Origin: Anaerolineales bacterium
Lineage (GTDB): Bacteria; Chloroflexota; Anaerolineae; Anaerolineales; Villigracilaceae
NCBI GenBank assembly: GCA_016927315.1
Contig: JAFGMV010000015.1
Location: 37,824 to 101,823, forward strand
Length of the DNA stretch: 64,000 nt
Direction of reading: 5' to 3'
A model generated the notes under the pieces. That model worked only from the letters and a program-made list of their open reading frames with translations. It was not told the DNA's origin and did no database searches. Shown here piece after piece: positions 34,883-43,838 of this stretch (within the stretch, counting starts at the first letter, position 1; each line of letters begins with the position of its first letter). The translations under genes were made by a program, and so were the position numbers.

Positions 34883-35923
34883 ATGGAAGAAAATATTTCA
34901 TCGAAAGTAACCATAAAGAATGTCGCGAAAGAAGCCGGTGTGTCGTTTGGCACTGTTTCTCGCGTGGTAAATAATGACATTCACGTCAAGCAAGAGACCC
35001 GTACGCGCGTCCTCAAGGCAATGGAAAAATTAGGGTATGTCGTCAATCGGCAGGCCCGCAGTCTGGCTGGGGGAAGGACCAATACCATCGGTGTGCTGGC
35101 CCCTGACCTGGGAACAGGCTATATCGGCGAGGTCATCCGGGGTATCGATGCCGAACTGGCGCTCAAGCACTATGATTTAATGTTGTTCACCACTCACCGC
35201 ACCGCAGAAAAAGAATCAAAATATGTCGCCAATCTGGTTACTGGTATTGTAGATGGGCTGTTGTTGATCGTATCGCGGCGCCCTGACGAACATATCAGTA
35301 CCCTCACCCGTATCAACTTCCCCTTTACCCTGATCGACCACCAGGCCCGGGGCGATGACTGCCCGGCAGTGGGCGCCACAAACTGGCAAGGTGCGTATAA
35401 CGCGACCGAATACCTGATCAAGTTAGGCCACCAACGCATTGGTTTTATTACTGGCTGGATGGATCTGCGCGCTGCAATCGACCGCCTGGAAGGATATAAA
35501 TCCGCATTGCGAACCTATCATATTCCGGTAGAGCAAAAGTTGATCTATGAGGGACAGTTCTTCCAGCCGGATGGCTACGCCGGCGCTTCTGCTTTGATAG
35601 AACTGGAGGATCGTCCAACAGCGATATTTGCTTCGAATGACGTTATGGCGATGGGCGCTATGGATGCTGTCCGCAACCGCGGGCTGCGCATCCCGGATGA
35701 CATCTCCATCGTTGGCTTCGATGACATTCCCCAGGCAGAGTTTGTCCGGCCCGCTTTGACCACTGTCCGCCAGCCGCTCGAAAAGATGGGCCGGGTCGCC
35801 ACCCAGATGCTTTTGGACAGACTGGAAAACCCCAATAAAGTGCCCGAACGGATCGAATTGCCCACTGAATTGATCGTCCGCAATTCGACCATGCCCCTTG
35901 TTGAAAAGGCCAGGAGCGGTTAA
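34883..35923 (+). CDS. LacI-family transcriptional regulator
   Basis: 346 residues. The N-terminal helix-turn-helix is VTIKNVAKEAGVSFGTVSRV, followed by the hinge helix region VVNRQARSLAGGRT. The periplasmic-binding-like effector domain reads NTIGVLAPDLGTGYIGEVIR and ends SIVGFDDIPQAEFVRPALTT. Two copies of a LacI-type operator flank its promoter and start, so it is probably autoregulated. There is no ribosome-binding site before the ATG, because operator O2 lies there. The effector is likely a (xylo-)oligosaccharide or pentose, inferred from the downstream importer and GH3 gene. Confidence 0.94.
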   Translation: MEENISSKVTIKNVAKEAGVSFGTVSRVVNNDIHVKQETRTRVLKAMEKLGYVVNRQARSLAGGRTNTIGVLAPDLGTGYIGEVIRGIDAELALKHYDLMLFTTHRTAEKESKYVANLVTGIVDGLLLIVSRRPDEHISTLTRINFPFTLIDHQARGDDCPAVGATNWQGAYNATEYLIKLGHQRIGFITGWMDLRAAIDRLEGYKSALRTYHIPVEQKLIYEGQFFQPDGYAGASALIELEDRPTAIFASNDVMAMGAMDAVRNRGLRIPDDISIVGFDDIPQAEFVRPALTTVRQPLEKMGRVATQMLLDRLENPNKVPERIELPTELIVRNSTMPLVEKARSG

Positions 35924-36064
35924 TTGCCCGCGCCTGTCTTTTATTTTATGTCCGCTTTAGAGAAAGGAGAACATAGTCGCCGATTGAATACCCAACGTAC
36001 GACTCGCTTTGTTCGAATAAATAAGAGAAGATTGAATTCAATTCCTAAAAAGGAGAAGAAGAAT

Positions 36065-37528
36065 ATGTTACGCAAGTTTTATATCGTGCTGAGTCTGGTG
36101 CTGATTGCATCCTTCGCACTGGCCGCCTGCGGCCCCACAGCCACTGAAGCCCCCGTGGCTGAAGAGACCGAAGCTCCTGTAGCTGAAGAGACCGAAGCCC
36201 CTGCAGTTGATGCAGGTCCAAAAGTCTTGAACGTCTGGTCCTTCACCAACGAAATCCGCACCATGGCGATTGCCTATGAAGGCAAGAACCCCGATGTGGA
36301 CGTAATCTACACCATGATCCCCATGACCGACGGTGAATATCAGACCAAGGTTAAGGCCGCAGTTGGCACCGCTGACGCCCCCGACGTAGTAGCTCTTGAA
36401 GCTGCCTTCGTTAAGGAATGGGTTGAAAGCGACCTGCTGATGGATCTAAATGAACTGCTGCCCTACACCGAAGAACTGCAGACCTACCCGGCCGTAGTCG
36501 AAGTCGGCACGAATGATGGCGTTTCCAAAGCCTTCTCTTACCAGGCTACTCCTGGCGCTTATTTCTACCGCCGCAGCATTGCCACAGAATGTCTTGGCAC
36601 CGATGACCCCGCTGAAGTACAGGCGATGGTCGCCGATATCGACAAGTTCGTAGAAACCGCGGCCAAGATCCATGATTGCGGCACTGGCGACTACTTTGCA
36701 GTCGGCACCGCTGGCGCCATGTTCAACCCCTTCCTGGCCAACCGGGCTCAGCCCTGGATCGTTGATGACACCCTGGTGTTCGATCCCATGGTCAATGAGT
36801 ATGTTGATTTCGCCAAGATGATGCGCGAAAATGGTTACGAATCACAGGCCGGCCAGTGGAGTGAAGGTTGGTTCGCAGGTATGAATGACACCCTGGTGGA
36901 TGCCAATGGCACCCCCAAGAAGATCTTCAGCTACTTCCTGCCCACCTGGGGTCTTCCCTACGTGTTGATCCCCAATTCCACTTCAGACAACACCGACACT
37001 GGCGGCGACTGGGCCATGATCAATGGTCCGCTGGCTTACCAGTGGGGCGGCACCTGGGTTGGTGTTCTTGACACTGCCCCGAATGCTGAACTGGCCAAAG
37101 ACTTCGTCCGCTTCGTTGCTCTGGATGAAGAGAACCTGACCAACTGGGCTACCGGTGTTTACACCAACGATTACCTGAAAGCCATCGATCCCGAAACACC
37201 CGATGACCAGCAGCAGCCCTCTGGCGACTTCGTCTCCAGCCAGGTGGTGGTCGAAAAGATCGCCAGCTCCTTTGATGACTCTGATCTGGCCAAATGGCTG
37301 GGCGGACAGAACTCCTACACCGCCTTCGCCAAAGCTGCCCCGAGCGTAAACGGCAAGCTGATGACCGGTTCTGACGATGCAATCCAGCGCGCTCTCCAGA
37401 GTGCTCTCGAACAGTATCTGAACGACGAAGTCACCAAGGAAGAAATGTGGCCGATCTGGTTGGATTCCGTTCGGAATGAGTTCCCCGATCTGGTTATCCC
37501 CGAGCTGCCCGCAGACTTTATGGAGTAG
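36065..37528 (+). CDS. Sugar ABC transporter substrate-binding lipoprotein (CUT1 type)
   Basis: 487 residues from ATG 36065, which has AAAAGGAG before it; the in-frame TTG at 35924 is not needed. The signal peptide ends in lipobox ALAAC. A low-complexity linker of repeated EAPVAEET follows, then the binding domain KVLNVWSFTNEIRTMAIAYE with the extracellular solute-binding family 1 pattern. It delivers sugar to the two permeases downstream. The substrate is inferred as an oligosaccharide from the adjoining GH3 enzyme. A strong hairpin after the gene probably raises its expression over the permeases. Confidence 0.93.
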   Translation: MLRKFYIVLSLVLIASFALAACGPTATEAPVAEETEAPVAEETEAPAVDAGPKVLNVWSFTNEIRTMAIAYEGKNPDVDVIYTMIPMTDGEYQTKVKAAVGTADAPDVVALEAAFVKEWVESDLLMDLNELLPYTEELQTYPAVVEVGTNDGVSKAFSYQATPGAYFYRRSIATECLGTDDPAEVQAMVADIDKFVETAAKIHDCGTGDYFAVGTAGAMFNPFLANRAQPWIVDDTLVFDPMVNEYVDFAKMMRENGYESQAGQWSEGWFAGMNDTLVDANGTPKKIFSYFLPTWGLPYVLIPNSTSDNTDTGGDWAMINGPLAYQWGGTWVGVLDTAPNAELAKDFVRFVALDEENLTNWATGVYTNDYLKAIDPETPDDQQQPSGDFVSSQVVVEKIASSFDDSDLAKWLGGQNSYTAFAKAAPSVNGKLMTGSDDAIQRALQSALEQYLNDEVTKEEMWPIWLDSVRNEFPDLVIPELPADFME

Positions 37529-37549
37529 TCGAGTAATCTAGCATGACAG

Positions 37550-37582
37550 TGTGGGTCAGTGTATAATATGCACTGACCCACA
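37550..37582 (+). other. Intercistronic hairpin after the binding-protein gene
   Basis: Perfect 12-bp stem TGTGGGTCAGTG / CACTGACCCACA with a 9-base AT-rich loop and no T-run. This layout is usual between binding-protein and permease genes, where it protects the upstream mRNA segment. Confidence 0.8.
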
Positions 37583-37607
37583 TCTTACTTGTAAAGGAGC
37601 CGCCGCC

Positions 37608-38507
37608 ATGCAAGCGAATTTTAGAAAAAACTATTATGGCTATCTATTCATTGCCCCATTCATTATTGGGTTTTTAATCTTTGGACTGTATCCGGTTTAT
37701 GATACGGTCTATCTCAGCTTTACCGATACCACGATTATGTCTCCCAATTCTGCACAATGGGTTGGGCTGAAAAATTTTGAACGCCTCTTCGCAGATGACT
37801 TCTTCATGCGTGCGGTCAGAAACACCTGGCTGATCTGGCTGTTGAACTTCATCCCGCAGATCGGTGTTGCGCTGCTGGTTTCTGTCTGGTTCACCAGCAC
37901 CCGCCTGAAGATCAAAGGCGTCGGCGTCTGGCGAACTCTTTTCTATATGCCCAATCTGTTAATGCCGGCCTCCGTGGCGGCCCTGTTCTTCGCATTGTTT
38001 TCATTTTATGGCCCAATCAACCAATTCATGGTCAAGTCTGGTTTCCTGCCAGAGGCCATGCATTACCTTCAGAATACAACTGTCACCCGTGGACTGGTCG
38101 TTTTCATCCAATGGTGGATGTGGTTCGGACAGACTGTCATCATCGTCATGGCCGGCATGACTGCAATTTCCACCTCCCTGTACGAAGCCGCCATGGTCGA
38201 CGGCGCCAGCGCCTGGCAGATGTTCTCACGCATTACAATGCCGCTGTTGAAACCGATCCTGATCTATATCTTCGTCACCTCGCTGGTCGGCGGTATGCAG
38301 ATGTTCGACATACCCTATATGCTGACAGACGGTCGGGGCTCACCAGCCTATTCGATCATGACCAATAACATCCTGATGTACTCAAAGTTTTCCAGCAGCA
38401 AGGGCCACATTGGGGCGGCCTCCTCGGTTGGCGTCCTGGTATTCATCATGACGACTGTGATTGCTCTTGGCATTTTCTATTTCCTGAGAGATCGAGACAG
38501 CCAGTAG
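37608..38507 (+). CDS. Sugar ABC transporter permease, MalF-like
   Basis: 299 residues, six transmembrane segments. ATG 37608 follows AAAGGAG; the longer in-frame start at 37551 lies inside the hairpin. The binding-protein-dependent permease EAA motif is YEAAMVDGASAWQMFSRITM, where the ATPase docks. It lacks a long periplasmic insert. It pairs with the next gene as the heterodimeric membrane channel. Confidence 0.93.
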   Translation: MQANFRKNYYGYLFIAPFIIGFLIFGLYPVYDTVYLSFTDTTIMSPNSAQWVGLKNFERLFADDFFMRAVRNTWLIWLLNFIPQIGVALLVSVWFTSTRLKIKGVGVWRTLFYMPNLLMPASVAALFFALFSFYGPINQFMVKSGFLPEAMHYLQNTTVTRGLVVFIQWWMWFGQTVIIVMAGMTAISTSLYEAAMVDGASAWQMFSRITMPLLKPILIYIFVTSLVGGMQMFDIPYMLTDGRGSPAYSIMTNNILMYSKFSSSKGHIGAASSVGVLVFIMTTVIALGIFYFLRDRDSQ

Positions 38508-38543
38508 GTTAACAGGCAAATAAATTATACGGAGAGACGACTC

Positions 38544-39398
38544 ATGCTTAACCCACTCAACAACTATACCCTTAAAACCAACTTTCAACGTTTTTTTGTC
38601 TATCTGTTCCTGGTCGTGATATTGGTCATCAGCATCATTCCGATCTGGCTGCTGTTGGTAAATGCCACCCGCTCCACACCTGAAATCCAGCAGGGGCTGG
38701 CGTTCTTCCCCAGCACCCACCTGATGGATAATTACCGCATCTTGCGCAGCAAAGGTCTGAACCTGTGGCTGGGCTTCGGCAACAGCACCTTTATTTCACT
38801 GGCCACTACCGTCCTGACCGTATACTTTTCAATGCTGACTGCCTACGGCATCGCGGTCTATGATTTTCCAGGAAAAAAACCCTTTTACAACTTCATCGTT
38901 GTCCTGGTCCTGCTTCCCCTGCAGCTGTCAATTATTGGTTTTTACCATTACATGTCAAAGCTGGGGTTAACAGACAATTACGCTTCCCTGATCCTGCCGG
39001 CGATTGCCAGTGCAGCCGGTGTGTTTTTTGCGAAACAATACCTCGATTCAATGATTATCAAAGACCTGATCGATGCAGGCAGGATCGACGGCGCCAGTGA
39101 AATCGGGATATTCCACAAGATCATGCTTCCCATTGCGGCTCCGGGGGCGTTCACCCTGGGAATATTCTCTTTCGTGGCCTCCTGGAACAACTTCTTTAAT
39201 GCCTTCATCCTGATCACTTCGCTGGATAAATACACCCTCCCCATGATGGTGAAAACCTTACGCGGCGACGTCTATCGCACAGAGTATGGCGCCATTTATC
39301 TTGGCCTGGCGATTACCATTATCCCCATCGTTATCTTCTACGCATTATTCTCCCGCTATATCATCAGCGGTATCGCAATGGGATCTGTAAAAGAATAA
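38544..39398 (+). CDS. Sugar ABC transporter permease, MalG-like
   Basis: 284 residues, six transmembrane segments, second half of the permease pair. The EAA loop is IDAGRIDGASEIGIFHKIML. The N-terminus (NFQRFFVYLFLVVILVISII) is hydrophobic, and the C-terminus SRYIISGIAMGSVKE is the MalG-type ending. No ABC ATPase gene follows, so a shared MsmK/UgpC-type ATPase elsewhere must energise the importer. Confidence 0.93.
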   Translation: MLNPLNNYTLKTNFQRFFVYLFLVVILVISIIPIWLLLVNATRSTPEIQQGLAFFPSTHLMDNYRILRSKGLNLWLGFGNSTFISLATTVLTVYFSMLTAYGIAVYDFPGKKPFYNFIVVLVLLPLQLSIIGFYHYMSKLGLTDNYASLILPAIASAAGVFFAKQYLDSMIIKDLIDAGRIDGASEIGIFHKIMLPIAAPGAFTLGIFSFVASWNNFFNAFILITSLDKYTLPMMVKTLRGDVYRTEYGAIYLGLAITIIPIVIFYALFSRYIISGIAMGSVKE

Positions 39399-39434
39399 GA
39401 TTTGATTTGGGATCCACAAACCAACAAAAACCAA

Positions 39435-39471
39435 AAATCCTCCACCTGTTTTACTACTCGCTGGAGGATTT
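39435..39471 (+). terminator. Terminator between the importer and GH3 gene
   Basis: 10-bp stem AAATCCTCCA (39435-39444) / TGGAGGATTT (39462-39471) followed by TTC and AT-rich sequence. Read-through into the GH3 gene 24 bases on is likely to be partial. Confidence 0.75.
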
Positions 39472-39494
39472 TCATTTAATACCTGGAGCTTCCA

Positions 39495-42068
39495 ATGAGA
39501 AAGAACGAAAACCACAAACAGGCGATTGAAAAACTTATCGATCAAATGACCCTGGAAGAGAAAGTATCCCAGTTGGTATTCGATTCACCCGCAATCGAAA
39601 GGCTGGGAATACCTGCCCATAACTGGTGGAGTGAGGCTTTGCATGGCCTCGGACGGGCGGGCGTCGCGACTGTCTTCCCCCAGGCTATCGGCCTGGGGGC
39701 TACCTGGAATCCAGAACTTTTATTCAGGATCGCAACCGCCATCTCGGATGAAGCCCGGGCCAAACATCACCAGGCTGTCCGCCAGGGTTACAGGGGTTAT
39801 TACTCTGGCCTTACTTTTTGGTCGCCGAATATCAACCTCTTCCGGGATCCCCGTTGGGGGCGCGGACAAGAAACCTACGGCGAAGATCCATACCTGACAG
39901 CAGAATTCGGCAAGGCTTTTGTGAACGGACTTCAGGGGGATGACCCAGAAACGCTTAAGCTGGTCGCGACTCTCAAACACTTTGCCGTCCATAGTGGACC
40001 GGAGAATCAACGTCATTCTTTCAATGTGGATATCGATGAACCAGGCATGCGCGAGTTTTATCTGTTCGCATTCGAAGCCTGTGTTAAGGAATCCAAACCC
40101 GCTTCCATTATGGGCGCCTATAACCGGGTCAATGGGGAACCGGCATGCGCCAGCACAACCCTGCTGCAAAAGATACTGAGGGATGAATGGGGATTTGATG
40201 GATATGTAGTATCAGACTGTGGCGCCATACTGGATATCTATGCACATCACAAAGTCTGTGAAACCGCTCCCGAAGCAGCCAGCCTGGCCGTAAAAAATGG
40301 CTGCGACTTGAATTGCGGCGAGGTCTATCCTGCCTTGCTGGAAGCCGAGGCCCTGGGCCTGATCACCGAAAAAGAGATCGATATTGCCCTCGAACGTGTG
40401 CTCGCGGCCCGTTTCCAACTGGGAATATTTGATCCCCCAGGGACACATCACTACACCCAGATCCCCATGGATGTGGTCGCCTCACCGGCGCACCATGCCC
40501 TGGCTTTACAGGCGGCCCGCGAGTCGATTGTTCTGCTAAAGAATGAGAACCACGTATTGCCTCTCAGCAAAGATATTGCCTCCCTGGCAGTGATTGGTCC
40601 AAACGCAGATCACATCCAATCTTTGTTGGGGAATTACCACGGGACGCCCTCCGATCAAATCACCCCACTGGAAGGGATCAGGAAGAAAGTATCACCCACC
40701 ACCAGGGTTGAGTATGCAGCCGGATGTAATTTCACTGCCGCCACTCCTTCATTAAGCGTTGTTCCCGGCGCATATCTGCTAACAGCAGATAAAACTCAAA
40801 ATGGATTAACCGCGAAATATTACCAGGGCTTGGACCAGACAGCCGCACCGGCGCTCCAAAGGACAGATACAAACCTGGACTTCATCTGGAAAGACAGCTC
40901 TCCACTTTCTGGTCAATGGGGAGAAAAATTCGGCGCAACCTGGCAGGGTTTTTTGGTCCCCCCAAGAACCGGTAACTATAGATTGGGCATGAATGGTTAC
41001 AGTCAGTACCGCCTGCTGCTGGACAATGAGTTGGTCGTTGAGAATAACATCATCCACCATCCAATTCTCAAAACAAAAGACCTGGAACTCGAAGCAGGCC
41101 GTGAATATTCAATTTCAATACAATACAGGAATGAGGGTTTGGATCCTCAAATCCAACTCTTATGGGCGCTGCCTGGTCAGGACCACGAGAAGGCTGCCGT
41201 TCAGGCGGCCAGTAATGCAGAGGCAGTCATCATGGTAATGGGCCTTACTCCGTATCTTGAAGGTGAAGAGATGGAAGTTCAAATCGAAGGTTTTGCAGGT
41301 GGAGACCGAACCAATATAGACCTGCCAGCCTCCCAGCTCGGATTATTAAAACAGGTCAACCAATTGGGTAAACCGGTCATCCTGGTATTGCTCAACGGCA
41401 GCGCCCTGGCAATCAACTGGGCAAATGATCATGTACCCGCCATCCTGGAAGCCTGGTATCCAGGCCAGGCCGGTGGTCAGGCCATTGCTGATGTCCTGTT
41501 TGGAGACTATAACCCATCCGGTAAGTTACCCGTAACATTTTACAAATCTGTGGACGACCTGCCCCCCTTTCATGATTACCAACTGGCCGGACATACCTAC
41601 CGATACTTCGATGGAGAACCTTTGTATGCCTTTGGCCATGGGTTGAGCTATACCAGCTTTGAAATCAATAACCTGCAGTGCGATAAACCTGAACTGGTCA
41701 TCGGAGATGAAATTAACATCAACGTTGATATAACCAACACAGGCCGGGATCACGGAGAGGAAGTCGTTCAGCTTTACATCCAACGCCCCAGAACATCACC
41801 GGTCATTCCCGGCATAGAACTGAAAGGTTTTAAGCGCCTCCAGCTTGCCCCTGGAGAGAAAAAGACCTTAACCTTCAGCCTGCACAGTTACCAACTCGGG
41901 TCATACGAAAAAGAGTCGCTTTTTTCTGTTTCCCCCGGTATTTTCAGGGTACTGGTTGGAAGCGCTTCAAATAAATTGGTTCTGGATAAGGAATTCCGGC
42001 TCAACGGAAAGAAAACCAATATTGATCAAGGCAAAGTCTTTTTCACACAGGTAAAAGTATCTGCATAA
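39495..42068 (+). CDS. GH3 beta-xylosidase/beta-glucosidase with PA14 insertion
   Basis: 857 residues, no signal peptide, so it acts in the cytoplasm on imported oligosaccharides. The GH3 N-domain starts LIDQMTLEEKVSQLV and includes NWWSEALHGLGRAG and HFAVHSGPENQRHSF. The catalytic nucleophile is Asp241 in GYVVSDCGAI. The C-domain carries YLEGEEMEVQIEGFAGGDR with a candidate acid/base Glu. Between them a PA14 domain (about 430-560: GLTAKYYQGL, TGNYRLGMNGYSQYRLLLDN) may shape the substrate pocket. A fibronectin-III-like domain ends the protein. Family placement is secure; xylosidase rather than glucosidase is inferred from the nearby xyl genes. Confidence 0.92.
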   Translation: MRKNENHKQAIEKLIDQMTLEEKVSQLVFDSPAIERLGIPAHNWWSEALHGLGRAGVATVFPQAIGLGATWNPELLFRIATAISDEARAKHHQAVRQGYRGYYSGLTFWSPNINLFRDPRWGRGQETYGEDPYLTAEFGKAFVNGLQGDDPETLKLVATLKHFAVHSGPENQRHSFNVDIDEPGMREFYLFAFEACVKESKPASIMGAYNRVNGEPACASTTLLQKILRDEWGFDGYVVSDCGAILDIYAHHKVCETAPEAASLAVKNGCDLNCGEVYPALLEAEALGLITEKEIDIALERVLAARFQLGIFDPPGTHHYTQIPMDVVASPAHHALALQAARESIVLLKNENHVLPLSKDIASLAVIGPNADHIQSLLGNYHGTPSDQITPLEGIRKKVSPTTRVEYAAGCNFTAATPSLSVVPGAYLLTADKTQNGLTAKYYQGLDQTAAPALQRTDTNLDFIWKDSSPLSGQWGEKFGATWQGFLVPPRTGNYRLGMNGYSQYRLLLDNELVVENNIIHHPILKTKDLELEAGREYSISIQYRNEGLDPQIQLLWALPGQDHEKAAVQAASNAEAVIMVMGLTPYLEGEEMEVQIEGFAGGDRTNIDLPASQLGLLKQVNQLGKPVILVLLNGSALAINWANDHVPAILEAWYPGQAGGQAIADVLFGDYNPSGKLPVTFYKSVDDLPPFHDYQLAGHTYRYFDGEPLYAFGHGLSYTSFEINNLQCDKPELVIGDEININVDITNTGRDHGEEVVQLYIQRPRTSPVIPGIELKGFKRLQLAPGEKKTLTFSLHSYQLGSYEKESLFSVSPGIFRVLVGSASNKLVLDKEFRLNGKKTNIDQGKVFFTQVKVSA

Positions 42069-42160
42069 AAGCTTCCTGCTGCTGGCTACCCTGAAGGAAA
42101 GTGACCATCCCGCCAGGGAACAAAACCTGCCTGGCTGGTCACTCCCAAATTATCATTGTA

Positions 42161-42202
42161 GAAGAACAAGCACCCCTGCGCGCGCCTGGGGTCTTGTTCT
42201 TC
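42161..42202 (+). terminator. Terminator after the GH3 gene
   Basis: Stem GAAGAACAAG...CCCC (42161-42176) / GGGG...CTTGTTCTTC (42188-42202), GC-rich at the top, followed by TTTTT. Confidence 0.9.
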
Positions 42203-42379
42203 TTTTTCGAATTCCCTGGTCTTGTGGAGACAATATTCAAGCGGTCAGGCTGCCTTGGTCTTTCCCTGACCTCTTCAAAAAACACACCGGTCAAACTTCT
42301 TAACCATTTCATCCGCAAAAACTGCATAAGTCCAGACAACATGACATTTGTCACATCCCAATAATGACTTAATACGTAA

Positions 42380-42408
42380 TTGCAATCACCCATTGAAAAT
42401 TGTATAAT
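42380..42408 (+). promoter_or_regulatory. Promoter of ROK regulator 1
   Basis: TTGCAA (42380-42385), 17-base spacer, TATAAT (42403-42408). Confidence 0.75.
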
Positions 42409-42418
42409 TGGCACTATG

Positions 42419-42445
42419 GTTTATTTGTTGCCCCAACAAACTAAC
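42419..42445 (+). promoter_or_regulatory. ROK-type operator upstream of regulator 1
   Basis: Arms GTTTATTTGTTG (42419-42430) and CAACAAACTAAC (42434-42445) are inverted at 10 of 12 positions around CCC. It begins at about the predicted transcription start. ACAAACTAAC recurs before the second ROK gene, supporting a shared operator. Confidence 0.7.
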
Positions 42446-42462
42446 TCGGATCAATTTACTTC

Positions 42463-43677
42463 ATGAGTTCTTCGCGCACAGCCGACCAGGAAACAGTCAG
42501 AAAAGTCAATCAATCCCTGGTGTTGGGATTGATTCGTTCTTATGCCCCCATCTCAAGGGCAGATTTGGCCTCCGAAACCGGCTTGAATCGCAGCACTGTT
42601 TCCAGTATTGTAACTCGCCTGATCGAAGAGGGTCTGGTAATGGAAACGGAGCTCTTAGATTCAAAAGTTGGCCGCCCGGGGATCGCCCTGGATCTCAACC
42701 CCGCCGGTGGAGCGGTAATCGGCATGGAAATCGGAGTTGGTTTCCTCTCCACGATCGTAACCGATTTCTCATCAAGAACCCTCTGGCAGGATTGGTGTGA
42801 AGAAGACACCACGCTGCCACAGGATGAAGTAATCAAACGGGCTGAAGCAAAGATCGAACAGGCGCTTGACGTCGTGAACGCTCACGGGTTGCGCCCCCTG
42901 GGGATTGGATTGGGAGTTCCCGGTATTGTGGATGTTCACAAAGGCGAACTGCTCATTGCGCCTAATCTGGGCTGGAAAAATGTCCCCATTAAGTCTATGT
43001 GGAACGATCGCTTCCGCATTCCGGTCCTGGTAGATAACGAGGCCAATCTGGCTGCATTGGGAGAATATTATTTTGGAGTTGCCAGGTACGTAGATCATTT
43101 TATTTTCCTGTCAGCGAATGTCGGCCTGGGGGGTGGTATTATCGTAAAAGGCGAGTTGTTCCAGGGCGGGAATGGTTTCGCCGGCGAGATCGGACACATT
43201 CATCGTGACCCCAATGGTGAACAATGCCGCTGCGGTCGAAAAGGCTGCTGGGAAACCCAAGTCGGTCCAATCGCAGTGATCCGGCGTGTTCGAAAAATGC
43301 TTGAAACCCAAAACAATAATGCTGTGATGAAATTATGCAGCGGCAACCTGGACGCCTTAACCTTTGGGATGATCCTTGACGCAGCCCGGCAGAAAGACCC
43401 GCTCTGTTTAAAAGCCGTTGAAGATATCGCTATTAACCTGGGCACCGGTATTGTCGACCTTGCTCATATACTGGATCCGGAATTAGTTGTCATCGGTGGG
43501 GCATTCAGCGCTGCAAAAGATATTATCGAACCAATTATTACGAATATTTTTTTAACCGAAGCGCTACCGCCCTCAAGAGAAAACCTTCAAATCGTGTTTT
43601 CCGAGCACGGTACAGATGCCCCTGTTTTTGGGGCGATTGCCGTTGTCTTAGACAATATCATTCGAGAGCCAGTGTAA
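42463..43677 (+). CDS. ROK-family transcriptional regulator (XylR-like), copy 1
   Basis: 404 residues. The winged-helix DNA-binding domain is YAPISRADLASETGLNRSTV. The ROK sugar-kinase-like domain follows: AVIGMEIGVGFLSTIVTD, GIGLGVPGIVDVHKG and GLGGGIIVKGELFQGGNGFA. The ROK zinc motif is visible as EQCRCGRKGCWETQ. The effector is probably xylose, from the xylFGH-type genes downstream. The operator at its promoter suggests self-regulation. About 60% identical by eye to copy 2 at 48.1 kb. Confidence 0.93.
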   Translation: MSSSRTADQETVRKVNQSLVLGLIRSYAPISRADLASETGLNRSTVSSIVTRLIEEGLVMETELLDSKVGRPGIALDLNPAGGAVIGMEIGVGFLSTIVTDFSSRTLWQDWCEEDTTLPQDEVIKRAEAKIEQALDVVNAHGLRPLGIGLGVPGIVDVHKGELLIAPNLGWKNVPIKSMWNDRFRIPVLVDNEANLAALGEYYFGVARYVDHFIFLSANVGLGGGIIVKGELFQGGNGFAGEIGHIHRDPNGEQCRCGRKGCWETQVGPIAVIRRVRKMLETQNNNAVMKLCSGNLDALTFGMILDAARQKDPLCLKAVEDIAINLGTGIVDLAHILDPELVVIGGAFSAAKDIIEPIITNIFLTEALPPSRENLQIVFSEHGTDAPVFGAIAVVLDNIIREPV

Positions 43678-43784
43678 ACGTGAAGCCATTATCCCCACTG
43701 CTGATCGTACGTCTACAGCAGAATTTATTGGTCACTTGACGAAAGGAGGTGCATAGTAGCATAAATATTTTATAAGGTTTTGCT

Positions 43785-43838
43785 ATGTCTGTAAGAAAAA
43801 AACTATTTTGTAAGAAAAAAAAGAGGAGAAAACCATGA
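43785..43838 (+). CDS. Possible 17-residue basic leader peptide
   Basis: ATG TCT ... CCA TGA encodes MSVRKKLFCKKKKRRKP; its TGA overlaps the ATG of the binding-protein gene. A weak AAGG lies about 9 bases before its ATG. It contains the direct repeat TGTAAGAAAAAA twice. It could couple translation into the binding-protein gene, or be a chance reading frame through a purine-rich leader. Confidence 0.25.
   Translation: MSVRKKLFCKKKKRRKP

Larger units (their letters stand above)
42069..42462. other. Intergenic region between GH3 and ROK regulator 1
   Basis: 394 bases. It contains the GH3 terminator (42161-42202), the ROK1 promoter (42380-42408) and operator (42419-42445). The arms TGACA / TGTCA near 42342-42353 are a minor palindrome. 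No coding sequence was recognised. Confidence 0.7.
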
